Part shown: in pieces, positions 23,985 through 35,700 of the stretch | Layout of the letters: each line of letters begins with the position of its first letter | Numbering within the stretch: position 1 is the stretch's first letter | From: Toxoplasma gondii ME49 | Lineage: Eukaryota; Apicomplexa; Conoidasida; Eucoccidiorida; Sarcocystidae | Direction of reading: 5' to 3' | DNA: 64,000 nt | Assembly (NCBI RefSeq): GCF_000006565.2 | Contig: NC_031477.1 | Location: forward strand, 1,396,043-1,460,042 | The notes under the pieces: model-generated | Told to the model about the DNA's origin: nothing | The model's database searches: none | Seen by the model: only the letters and a program-made list of their open reading frames with translations | Position numbers and translations under genes: made by a program

Positions 23985-26900
23985 GGGACATTCAAACACG
24001 TGAAGAAGCTCTCACATAGAGTAGATACATATGTATACCTCTCTCTCTCTATATATATATATATGATATATATATATATTATATATATATATATTATATG
24101 TAGAGAGGCAGATGGCGAATGCTAGAATGTAGAGTGTTTTTCGTAAGTGTTTATAGTGATGAAGACGTTCCATTTTTGATAGATTGACAGACATATCTTT
24201 GCACAGATGTGTGTCTCTTTCTCCCGGTCCTTTCGCATCTTTTTTTTGAATCTTACATTTGTTGCGTGCGGCCTGCTTGAGTTAGGTGGACTGTCGAAAA
24301 CTCTCTGGTGTTCGCTGTCTCCTCGATATCCGCATTTTCTGCGTTTCTGACTCTGCAGTCGCGTTCGCCTGTGACTTTGTCCTTTCCTTCTGGAGAACGT
24401 CAGCCTTTGCGTTCTTCTGCTTTGCAGAAGCTTCAGCCTTTGCGTTGCTTTTTGTGCAGAAAGTGGAGACCGAGTTGTCTGTCCTGCGCGGCGAACTGCG
24501 TCGGAGAGAAGAAGAAATCTGCGAACACATGCTGCAACTGGAGAAGGTCCACGTCATCAACCAAGGCCTTCAGCAGCAGGTAATTCGAGCTTTTCCGATT
24601 TCGCAGATCCAGGACATCTCACACGAAGGACCCAGAGTCACCAGCACTGGCTCTGTCAAGTTCGTCACGAAATGTCTCGTTGAATCCAGGTGCAGAGAAA
24701 TCTCTTGTTCAGAGACAGTTTTCTGCAAGGTGGGCTGCGCGCCCAGCGCAGGCGCTGACGCTCCAGGCGCCTCAGGAGACTCGTTTCCGCGTACCTCTTT
24801 TCCATCTACGACTGCTGTGGCGGCATGCTCTAAGACACAGACAGTTATGCTTCTGCTTGTAGGCATACAGATACAGAGAGAAACGGAGAATACTGTGCAT
24901 GCAGAAGAACCAGGTTCGTAGCGTATGTACGTCTTCCCGGTGTACCGGCTAAGGAAGCTCTCTGAGTGAGTGAAACATTACACTCTTTGAAGGTTACTCA
25001 GGTACATGCGACCTTTCTTCCATCCCTTCGCTGTGTTTCTCTGCGTTTCTGCAGGTGGCGGAGTTGCTGTCGTTTCGGGAGGCCGGAAGCGCCTGCACAG
25101 CCAGTCGCTCGAGTTCGCCTCAATCTCCTCTGCCAGAGAACTGCGCCGCCTTGCCGGCGGCAGAGAGACAGAAGCGAGTGGAGACTCTCGGCGCTGCAGC
25201 GGAGTCGTACGCGTCCGAGATGCAGACGAAGCTCGCGTCGCTCCGTTCGCTGCTCGACAGCGGCGCTGGGAAGAAGGACTTGGCCCCCGAGTCGACAGAC
25301 GCGGAACGTTGGCGCGGGCAGGCGACAGAGAGCCAGGCTCTACATGACGAACTGGAGAGGATGAAGAAGCAGCTGGAGGCTGCAGAGAAGCGCCTCGCAG
25401 AAACCAAGATGTCGCGGGCGTCTGTCGATCGGGGGAGAGCAACAGAGGTGACGACGCTTGAGGCGCAGCTTGCCGCAGCTGAAGAGAAGCTGACGTCGCT
25501 TGCGAACGAGTCGAGAGAGAAGGAGGCGCAAGTCAAGGCGCATGCAGAGAAGGCAGAAAGTCTTGAAAGGCTTCTGCAGGCCGCGAGGAAGGAGAAGGAC
25601 GCTCTCGAGCAGGCAAATGCAGAGCTCGAACGACGAACGAGAGAGGCAGAAAGCGAGACGAAAAGCAAGGTGGAAGCGATGGAAGCAGAGCTGAAGAAGG
25701 AGATGGAGAAGCGAGAAAAGGATATGGAGAAGCGAGAGAATGAGCTGAAGAAGGAGATGGAGAAGCGAGAGAATGAGCTGAAGAAGGAGATGGAGAAGCG
25801 AGAGAAGGAGCTGAAGAAGGAGATGGAGAAGAGAGAGAAGGAGCTGAAGAAAGAGATGGAGAAGAGAGAGAAAGAGGTGACCCAAAAAGCGAAGGAGTTG
25901 TGTGAGGCCCAAGAGGCCTTTCGACGTACACGCGAAGAAGACGCGGCTGCTGGAGATGAGCGGATCAGTTTGGAGACAGCGAAAGTGGAGGCCGAGGGTA
26001 TCCGGAGAGCAGCGGCAGAAAGGCAGGCCGCGTTGGAGGCAGAAGTCGCGAGCTGGAAAGGCAAAGAAGAGGAACTGAGGCAACGTTTCGCAGCAGCGGT
26101 GGAGACACACACGAAGGAGATCGAGTCTGCGGTCTCTGCCGAACGCGCAGAGCACTTGCGCGAGAAGGCGCAGCTGCAAGCAGTCCTGTCTGAGGCGAAC
26201 GCACGATTGGCCGAGAGAGCAGAGGAAGTCTGCTCTCTGGAAGCGAGAGTGGAGACGCTGCAGATGCAGCTGGAGAACGCGCGTCTCGAGCAGGAGGAGG
26301 CGCAGGCGAGGTTCAGCGCGGACCGCGCGGAAGAGGAGGCGAAGGCGAAGCAGCGCGACGAGGAGAAAGAGAGTCTGGCGAGAGAAGTCGCCGCGCTGAA
26401 GGCAACAGAGAGAGACGAAATCAACCGCGCCGTCGCGGAGGAGAGAGCAGCGGCAGCGGAGGATCGCCAGAACTCCGAAAAGATGCGGACGGAGTTGAGG
26501 CGACTCCTCGCAGAGGCCGAAGACCGTTTGGAGGAGACGCAGGCGAAACTCGTCGCTCTGCAGAAGCAGGTTGCAGAGACGCAGCCGCTTTTGGTGGATC
26601 TGCAGTTGAAAGTGAATGTGCAGAGAGAGGAGATCCAGACTCTGACGCGCGAGAAGGAGACCTCGGAAAAGATGAAGCAGGAGAGAGAAGAAAGTCTGCA
26701 GTTTGCGCTGGAGGAGGCACGCGCGCAGATGGAGCAAGGCGAGAGGCGCTTGGCGGAAGTGAAGAGACAAAACGAGCGAGAGGGTCTTGTCGCCAGGGCT
26801 GCCCAGCTGAAAGTGAAGATGCTCCTCAGTCGCGTATCGCAGCTCGAGAAGGGGATCTGCCAAGTCCAGCTGCGCAACGCCGAAAAACGAACAGAAGCAG

Positions 26901-29458
26901 AGGACGTGGAGCAGGACTTCGCAGACGCACACGAAGAAGCCGTCTCTGTCGAGACACCTGAACTGACGCTCGAGACAACAAAGGACGAAGCGGGAGAAGA
27001 GAAACAAGCGACAGACGAGAGAGAACAGAAACAAGCGACAGGCGAGAGAGAACAGAAACAAGCGACAGGCGAGAGAGAACAGAAAGAGGAGAGAGAACAG
27101 AAAGAGGCGACAGGCGAGAGAGAACAGAAAGAGGAGACAGGCGAGAGAGAAGAGGAAACGAGAAGTCGAGGACGAAGACGAAGAGCCCAAGACGGGAAGA
27201 AGAAACCGGAAGAAAACGAAACACAAGACAGGGCACAGGAGAAAGGCGAGAACGAAGAGAAGAAGGAAGTCCACGGAGTGGAAGAGACGATGGAGACAGC
27301 TTCACCGCGGCGCCAAAACGTCGGGAAGAAGGTGGAAGAGCTCCCTTTCTCGACAGCAAATGCAGAAGCGGCACAAGAGGAGCAAGCGTCTATCGATGGA
27401 CGAACGCGAGCTCGATGTGCGTCTCCACCTGAAAGCGCCAGGCCTCTTAAGAAGCAGAGGGGAGAGAGAGCGAGACCTGAAGACCATGCAGAAAGTGGAA
27501 AAGCCGAGGGGCCTTCTTCTCCAGTTCGAGAGACTCCTGAGTCTCCTCCGCCTGTCTCCGCTCCGGAGAGCGTCTCCGTTCCCTCTGCGCATGCAGTCGA
27601 GGCCGGCGCCGCGGAGGCGGGTGTAGAGACAGCTGAGGACGGAACGCGAAGGGTTGGGAGGCCGCGGAGAGAAAGAGGTCAGAGTGAGAAGAAGAGAAAC
27701 ACAGACGTACACAGTCCTGCGCGAGGTAAGAGCTCGCGAGCGAAAGAAAAGCAGAGAACGACTCGCCGCGCTACTAGAGGAGAAGCTCCTGTTTTACACC
27801 ATTTGCTAGGGCCGTGAGGAGCACAGAGACTACCTCCAACGATACAGGGGGGAGGTCGAGGAAATCAACGGATTCCAAAATCTCGAAGAGGAAAAAACAA
27901 TCATGCTCAAGAAGGCTAGTCGACGCATGCCTGCATATTCGCATATGTGAATGCATCATATGTCTGTCTGTGCATATTTATGAACTATATATATATATAT
28001 GTAGATATATTTAAATATATATGTAAATATATATGTATATGTAGATATGTAGATATGTCGTAGGTATGGATATGCTTGTGTGCGTGTGATGATGCACATG
28101 CATTGATATGTAGTTTTGACTGCATGCGTTGGCTTGTGAATTTAAGGGTGTGACCGTATTTGAAGATGTCGCAGGTCTGTTCTTCTGTGTTTCTGTCTTT
28201 TTGTCGCTGTGTTTTCTCTGTTCGTTTCACATTTCTGTGCACCTCTGTTTCGGCTTCCTGTATTTGGCGCTCTTCTCCGTTGCCGCGTTTTCGCTGCGCG
28301 TATTCGCGCGGCTTTTCAGGCCTGCGCTCTTCTTCAGACGAAGGCGACCACAGCGCCTCTCCGCGCGCGACGCGAGGAAGCCATCTTGTCTCTCCCTCGC
28401 TGGCCGCGTCCGTCGCGGAGGAAGAAGCTGCGAGGCCTGGCAGCGCCCGGCGCAGACGCGGCAGAGGGTATGCAAAAACGGCTGCAGCAGCCAGCGGAGC
28501 GGAGGCTCCAGAAGCGAACGACGGGGATGGCACACGAAGCGACAGACGCGCATGAAATGGAGAAGCGTAGAAAAGAGAGAAGAAAACAGCCGGGAGAGAG
28601 GAAAAAGAGGGTGCATAGTGAAAGAGAGAAGAGAGAGACCGAGCCGGAGAGTCGGCAGAAAAGAAGGAGGGAACTTTCCGGAGACATGTGGTGAGGCGTC
28701 GCACTGAGGACAGAACGCACCAAGTAGAAAAAGCAAAGAAGAGAGAGATGAGTGAGGAAGGAGCGAGAAGGCGACTTTCTCACCGCCATTAGCCCTCTCC
28801 CCCCCATGTCTTTCTGTTCGCGCTGTCGGTTGGAACTTTGACTGCCTGCAGTCTACGAGAAAAGCTTTGCCTGGATGCGATGTAGTAGTCGTTGACAGAG
28901 GCGCGTATTGATAGGTCATCTGCTTCTCGAAACTGGACTCTTTCCAGTCGTTTGTAAAGTCCTTGGCATCGCAGGCTATTCGCGAAGGTAGAACCGACAA
29001 GGCGTCCGTTTCTAGTCAGACGTTGCGATCCTATAGATTGGCGCTTTCCAGAGTCGGTGCTGGCGCTGCGCATTCGACTGATGGAAACTCGAGCACAGCC
29101 TGAAGCTCGCTTTTTTCTCTTCAGGACGTCCCTCGACAAGGCGTCTGCCTCAGAGTCCTTCCGCAGACCTGCGGCGTCGCCTCTGAAGGTTTTCCTTCCT
29201 CTGCCTCCGTCGGGGACTGCGGAGATCCCAGGAAAAGGCGGCGCGTTCGACGGCAGTGCAGAGAAGCAGCCGCCGTCGTCCAACGGCGCCAGCAGCGGAG
29301 AAGACGAGCCTGCAGGACAGGGCGGAGGCGCGAGTCGAGGAAGAAGACGAAAGACGGAAATCGCGGAGAAAGCCGAGAAGGAAACGCGGCGAGAGACAAA
29401 GGGGCGCCCCGGCAAAGGCAGGCGCCAGACGACCGCCTCAGACGAGGATGCAGAATAG
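21657..29458 (+). CDS. Large coiled-coil protein with possible N-terminal LisH motif, 8 exons
   Basis: Proposed exons: 21657-21741, 22015-22083, 22166-22686, 23254-23463, 24460-24579, 25055-27725, 28320-28467, 29125-29458. All junctions agree in phase (4158 nt, 1385 aa). The N-terminus [19 protein letters not shown] has the spacing of FOP/OFD1-type LisH helices (L-x3-L-x3-G-x4-L). From about residue 250 to 920 the protein is nearly continuous coiled coil. Five perfect 11-residue repeats of the type [11 protein letters not shown] lie at about 564-607. A 9-residue EREQKQATG repeat lies at 27003-27147, and the tail is basic and acidic low complexity. Candidates are a centrosome, basal-body or cytoskeletal scaffold, or a TPR/MLP-like nuclear-pore filament; no domain settles this. 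Exons 4-6 are solid. The first three and last two exons rest mainly on phase agreement and splice sites. Confidence 0.7.
23576..23985. repeat. 410-bp TA/TATAGATATG satellite in coiled-coil gene intron
   Basis: The unit is a (TA)n stretch followed by TGTATAGATATG, repeated more than ten times with variable TA length. It lies inside the intron 23464-24459. It generates long spurious YIYIYI frames on both strands. A second TA run lies at 24042-24102 in the same intron. Confidence 0.95.
25730..25872 (+). repeat. 33-bp tandem repeat coding for hendecads
   Basis: The unit GAGCTGAAGAAGGAGATGG plus AGAAGCGAGAGAA is repeated about five times in tandem. It codes for [12 protein letters not shown], an 11-residue period expected for an untwisted or right-handed coiled coil. 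Confidence 0.9.
27003..27147 (+). repeat. 27-bp tandem repeat coding for EREQKQATG
   Basis: Four to five copies, some shortened, of a 27-bp unit based on GAGAGAGAACAGAAACAAGC. The frame is kept throughout. It lies in exon 6 of the coiled-coil gene, after the coiled-coil region. Confidence 0.85.
27986..28065. repeat. (TA)n/TAGATA microsatellite in coiled-coil gene intron 6
   Basis: TATATATGTAGATATATTTAAA-type array inside the intron 27726-28319. Confidence 0.9.
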
Positions 29459-32030
29459 AGACAGTCCCGTTTGCATGGCGAACAGACGCGTAAAGAAGTC
29501 GAGGGGGACGCAGAAGAAATGAGAACACAAGACGAGGAGAAGGACCGAAAGACGAACGCGACAAGGAGAGAGGCTGGACTACCGGAGAGGCGAAAGAAGA
29601 AAGAGAAAGTTGGAAGAACAGGCTCCTCGTTTGTCGCAGACCTTTGTTGGTCCTCTCTCTCTCCCTCGAAGCTCTCTGTCTCTCTTCGTTCTCTTCCACA
29701 AACCTCTTTGACTCTGCTGTTTCTCCCTTGGCAGACAGACCTCTGTCGTTTTCCATCGAGCCTTACTGTCGCCTCGTTCATGCTTGTTTTGTTTTTCTTG
29801 CCCTATGCGACACCCCCGTGCTGCGTCGCTTCCTTCCTCTTGGCAGGCGCTCTCTGTTGCTGGCGTCTTTTTCTTGCTCTTTTTCTTGCTCGTTCTGTTG
29901 GCGCCGAACCATGGTTTGTGTCCAACGCGCGCAGACGGTTTCGCAGCTTGAACGCATCTGCGAGGCGACGTCCGTTCCCTTTCTGTCGCGATCTGTGAAG
30001 CTAAGGAGACGGTTGAACGTCCTCGCAAGCTGTGCGCTTGCCTGGGGCTCTCGCCTGAACACTGATGAATTGTTTTTCTTTCGTTTCCAGAAACGTTCTT
30101 GCCTCCTCTTGTGGACGAAGGCGCGAGAAGGGAAAGCGAGAAGCCGCAGTTGCTGCTTTGCAGGCACCATGGAAGAACGAAAGAGCGAGGAGGCAGCGAT
30201 GAAGAACTGCCTCTCCGAGCAAGCTCGCTGCTGCTTGCGTCTGTGTAGGTGTGGTCCAGTCTCGGCGTCTCTCGCCCCTCCGCTTGCTCATCCACATTCC
30301 TCCTGTCTGTGGAGTTTCATTTCCGTCGAAGTTCCGAAGTCTGAAGTCCATTCCTCACTCTCTTGCCTCACACACGTCGCGGAACTCTCTGCTGCGTCGT
30401 CTCTTCTGACCAAGTGAAGCGAAGCGACGAACTGCACTGCTGTGAGGCTTCCTGTTGCGCTTGCGTCAGTAGCACCCTCACCTCGAAAAGGAGAACGAGG
30501 ATTCATGTTGGCCGCAGCAACGATCGGGAGCTCCACACTGCGTCTTCTTCACTCATGCTCTTGCCGGGCGTCTTTGTCTCTCTAGGAGAAACTCGAAAAT
30601 CCTCGAGGCAGCTCGAAAAGAATGCGAAGAAACGCAACAGACAGTGCCTCTGACGAAACGGTGACTGGGAGAGTAATCAGTAACATAAAGTCATTATAAG
30701 GCAAGCAGTGAAACAAGCTGAAAAGAGACGGTGTGTAGAAGTGAGTTGCCTAATCAACGGTAGGAGTATCGCCACTGCAGTTCCGGACTGTGCAAGAAAG
30801 CCAAGGTCTGAGCTTTCAGCTTCCTCAAGAATTGCTTTTCTAAACTATTCAACACTGCCAAGCTTCGCCGCCTGATTGCTTGTTTTTTCAACGAGGGAAG
30901 GCGACTTAGAAGCCAGCCGAAGGCCTGGAGAGCACCGGGTGCGAAAGTCGATTTCCGCAAGTGTGTGTGGGGAGTAGGTTGTGAGAACGAGAAAGGTAAC
31001 AAGTTCAAGCGTTGATTAACTACACGCATCCGCAACCGACAAGGAGGTGACGGACGCGAGCAAAGAAAGAACAAAGAACCGGAAAAATGAGAAATCTCTT
31101 CAGGCCTCTCCCACAAACACGGGAGACGCAGAAAACGTTATCCTCTCGTGTCTTGCTGTCGAAAGAAAACCTAGAAGAAAGGTCTTTTTTCTGCGTCCAG
31201 AATCCAATGAGAAATCTGGAAAAAAACGCTTCTGTCGTTCTTCGTCTGCGCTGTGCCTTGGCTGCGGAGATGCGAGAAGGAAGCAGGACGAGGGGAGGAG
31301 ACAACGCGACGGAGAAAAAGGAACAAGAGCATCTTCGTCTGAACTGTCGACGTCCTCAGAGGTCTCTCTCTGAGAAGATGACACGACAGCACCTCCGCGG
31401 GCCGTCTGGAGTTTCTGTCTCGGAGAACAACGACATTTTTCTGAGAGAATCGAAACTCTCCGCGGCGCCTTTCGAATTGTCTGTGACTCCGCAGAGAGCT
31501 CGTCGCCTTTTTCTCGCGTCGCCCATGTTCTTCTTGTCCTCTCGTTCTCTGGTCATTCATCGGCTTCCCTCTCCGCCAAGCGTCCGATCTGATTCATTCC
31601 TTTCTTGCCTCTCTCGTTCTCTCCAAGTCTCAACGTTTTCTCTTCTATCTTTCTCTGACGCTTCGCTCCTCCTGACTCCTGCGCCTCCGTTTGCCCTCTC
31701 GTACAAGCCGCCTCTTCCTTCTGCTCTCTCGATGTCTCTTTCTCGATCTATTGATCCAGGCACAACTCTACATTTTATCTCTGCATCTACTTCCATTCTG
31801 TCTCGTCTACCTGTCTATCTATTTCGGTCTCCATTTTGCTCGTCTACCTCTTCTGTCTATGCTATCTGTCGAGCGATCAATGGCACCGAGTCTATCTGTC
31901 TCTTGGGTCCGCCTTTGTCTTGCGCCTCGCGGCTTCTTCAGCTGCTCTCGCCTCTCTTTTTTTTCTCTGCTCTCTGCTTCCCTTCGCGTTTTTCTCTGTC
32001 TTCTCCGTCTCTGCGCTCGCGCCGCCCTCC
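29459..32030. other. Convergent intergenic region
   Basis: This region holds the 3' UTRs of the coiled-coil gene (plus) and of the PhoD-like gene (minus). The DNA is T/C-skewed and gives long serine/leucine-rich open frames on the plus strand (from 31087 into the PhoD gene) without domains. I see no structured RNA. Confidence 0.5.
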
Positions 32031-32605
32031 TCAGCGACAGCCGCCTCGACCTCCCTTCTTCCTCTCTGTCTTCTGCTCTCCAGCCTTCGATTCTTCTGTC
32101 GCATGTCGCAGGACGCCGCGACGCCTGCGGCAGATCCTCACGACGAGGAAACAGAGAAGCGCAGGGGGCAGAAGAAGAAACAGAGGCCACAGAAGCCACA
32201 GCAGAAACGCCTCAGTCCAGGATCGCGGATGCAGGACCACCGCGGGAGTCGGAGCTGAGAACTCTGCAAAGTTTTGCCTCGCGAAAGCGGTCCCCCGCGC
32301 GCGGCTGTCCGTCTCCCTCGCAGGCGGAGACGCAGACGCAGGACGCGTGGAAAACGTCTGCTTCGCTGACAACCCCACAACGCCGGTGCTCGAGTCTCGA
32401 ATTTTCAAGTCGAGTTCCACGAAAGCCACTGACAAAGCAGAAACAGCGAGCGCACAAAAAAACCGGAACTGCCGTGTACGTACACCCGAGACACTCCCTG
32501 CCAACGCAGGCACCTCCACCTGGCGCCTGCTTCCAAATCAACCCATTCGCCCAGATCGGACGGAGACATTCAGATATGCATATACAAGCATTTATATATC
32601 TGCAA

Positions 32606-32645
<40 letters not shown>

Positions 32646-32697
32646 GTGTAAAAGGGTCCATATATATATATATACATGTACGTGTAAAAGGGTCCAT

Positions 32698-32728
<31 letters not shown>

Positions 32729-32743
32729 CGTGTAAAAGGGTCC

Positions 32744-32780
<37 letters not shown>

Positions 32781-35700
32781 CGTCTATGTATAGGTGTACT
32801 TTAGAGATATTCATGCAAAGAGACCAAGCATTCCAGGTGCGTAGGTGTGAGGACGACCTGCGTCTACGATCCCTGTCAGATCCGTTCACAGTCAGAGAGG
32901 AGACTGGGGACTGAAGACTTTCTGAAGACCTCTTGGTGCTTGATTCTCCCCCCCATGAGAGGCCATTCGACTGAGAGAGCTTGTGTGTGTGTGTTGTCTC
33001 TCTCGATTCTCACAGGCATCTCACTCGGACTGAAATTTCTTAGTCGAATCGGCACCCAAGTCCTGTTCATTTTTCAGCATATCCCCGACAAAAAACGTTC
33101 ACATTTTTACGAGACACTCACCGGGTCCGAGGCGCGCGGCATCTGCATGGCTGCGGATTTCCTCCTCGTTGGCGTTCAAGTAGCGAACGTCGAGGACTCC
33201 GAAGTTCCGGTGTACGTAGACATCGCTCGGCTGCCTGCGGTGGTTGCTGTAGAAGGGGAGAATCAATTTCTCGAGCAAAAGGCGCTTCCAAAACGAGTCC
33301 CCAGCAGTGTGAGTCATGCCGCTGCTCGTCACCTCCAGAACGTTTCTCTGCGAAAATGGAGCAGCCGAAAATCTACCACTTTGAAACGACAGAGTTCCTG
33401 AGCGCGCCCCTCCAGCCAGGGAGGGTGCCTGGACACCAACTGTGAATTCGGTTCTGCAGAAAGCGGCTTCGAAACCTCGCGAGCGACATGCTCCACTCAA
33501 CGAGAATAAGTACTCTCGATAAAATGAAAACTTGCGCTCGAGCGAAACTCAGTTCCCGAGAAGCAGAACGCGCGACCCGTGCTTAGGCCACAACTCCAGC
33601 GTTTCCGATAAATTCTTCTCCCCTGCATGCGCATGCAAACACCCAGGCTCGGCGAAATGCCGACACGAGAAGAACAGTCTCTCTGCTCACGAACGCGTTG
33701 CCCTACAACTGACTTCACACATGCAAACAGACATCGAAAAACACAATTTTAATTACCCATGTATAGATGCAGAATATATGCAGAACAGCAAAAAGGAGTA
33801 AATGCTTATATACATATACATATATATATATGTATATATATATATATATGTATATGTTTTTTTATCAGCATCTGGCTGCGAACACGGCATCTCGCTCCGG
33901 TTGTGGAAAGTGAACTGCCTACAAGACTCCCTGTATGAATGCATGCATCTGAAGCTCGTGTGAGACTGGAAGTTCTTCGAACTGACTTCGCTTCCAGAGA
34001 TTTCTCCGAAGTGGACGTCGCCAGAGAGGAAGAGAACTCCTGCAGGTTTGGTGCTTTCGAGGAGGTCGATGAGACGTTGCTTCGCTCGAGGAAAGTGCCC
34101 CCAGCTCTCGACAAGGGGAAGAGTCGTCGAGACCTGAAGGGAGGCGAAAGCATTGGACTCCAGACCAGCCTGCTGATTCTGTCACGCAAACGCGTTCCAC
34201 CGTTCCTGATGCCTCTTTCCGCGGTGGGTCGGCGAGACGGAGCAAGGAAGCACCGCGCTGCGACATGACGTAGTATATTCGCGACGCGTCGTCCGCTTAC
34301 TTGAATGGAGGAGACGATCAGGTGTACAGACGCTGTCGAGTTCGTCAACTGCGCCTCTAGCCATCTCCACTGCTCCTCGCCCAGAATGTCACCTTCGTAG
34401 TTTCCTCCCAATCTGAGAAGCCGCGACGACGCAGACACGAGAGAAACAGTCGAGCGCGCGAGCCGAGCACGGTGACACCGCCGGACGCGAAGAGACTGCG
34501 GAGAGACAGCAGAGAGAGCCGCGACCACAGCGCGCTGATGTCGAAGAGAAGGAGGAAACACCCGAGAAGAGAGCGACGACGAGGCACACAGCGAGACGAA
34601 AAGCACCGAGCTGTGAAATACGACCTCTGTGTCCGTACACCCCCGTAAACACCTACGAAAAAAGGTGACAGAACATGCGCGTCGACGCCGCGATGAGCGC
34701 CAGCCAACTGGCGTTCGCCAGCATTCCTGCGAGAAGGAAATGCAGAAGAAAACGACAAAAGAGAAAACTTGGAAGCAGGCGACAAGGCGCGTCCCCTCCT
34801 CGAAAGAAGCGCGGCGAGGAGACAACACCCCTCCACCTGTTGCTCTCCCCTCTTCAGCGGTGGCTTCTCTCTCCGTTGTTTGCTCGCGCGGCCTCAACGA
34901 CCCCCGTGCGAAAGCGAACCACAAAGCTGATTCGATACGGAAACAGCTGAGAACACCGAGCGTCGAATCCTTCAATTGCTCCAAGCTTTCACAGCGCCAA
35001 AAGGCACCGACGTCATCGCTGCAGGCGACCTTTCGTTCGAACCTCGCGCCTGAAGAGCATCCAGGAAAAGATGCTTCGCAGAAGGCTAACCGGCGCTCGG
35101 GATGACATGGTTGTCGCGTTCGTATCGGGTGTCGAGGAGAATCAACTTCACTTCTGTTCCTGGAAGGAACTTTCCTTCTCCTTCTCTCTGGCCAAACTCG
35201 CGGTCTGCGTCTCCGTTCGTTTCGCTGTCCGTTCTCGGCTCTTCCCTCGCGCTCTCACTCCCAACCTGTTCCTTGTCTCCCGCTGCTGTGCGCGTCTCTG
35301 TCTCCTTCGCTTCCTCAGTGCGTGGCGTCGCCTCGTCCTGCTCTGCTGCGCCTCCCATCCTTTCTCTTTTCTCTTCGATCTCTTTGTTCTCTTCTGCCGC
35401 TGTTCGATGGACTCCGTGAGGCTTGGCCGCTGAAGCAGACGGCACAGGAACGCCGAAAACGTGAGAAGAGTAGACTCCGCGACGTCCCTGGCGTCGCGGC
35501 GACTGTGCTGGAGTGTCCAAGAAATCCAGAAAAGCTTGTTGGAGCTGCTCCCGATTCTTCTGGAACCGCCCGCCGTCGTTCATGCCTGCCGAGCACAGAG
35601 AACGACGAAAAAACGGAGAAACGTCGACGCGCGTTCTCCGTTTCGACCCGGCGAAACGCACAGAGAGACGAGACGTAGGAGGGTACAAAGAGAAACTCGA

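Noticed and set aside
23546..23999. Three overlapping minus-strand frames of about 140-150 codons made of Y, I, T, H, S
   Set aside because: They are translations of the TA/GATA satellite in an intron; no start context, no motif, and all frames are open because the repeat lacks stops.
25120..27274. 585- and 644-codon minus-strand frames
   Set aside because: Exact antisense shadows of the coiled-coil exon; E/K-rich coding strands leave few stops in reverse frames, giving Ser/Leu-rich peptides.
27810..27950. Coding-like segment [20 protein letters not shown] after the coiled-coil exon
   Set aside because: Its frame is preceded by a stop and no convincing donor links to it; the chain 27725/28320/29125 keeps phase without it. 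It may be an alternative or decayed exon.
31087..32793. 568-codon open frame on the plus strand
   Set aside because: It runs antisense through the last PhoD exon and into a TA array; composition is Ser/Leu low complexity from T/C-rich DNA, with no domain.
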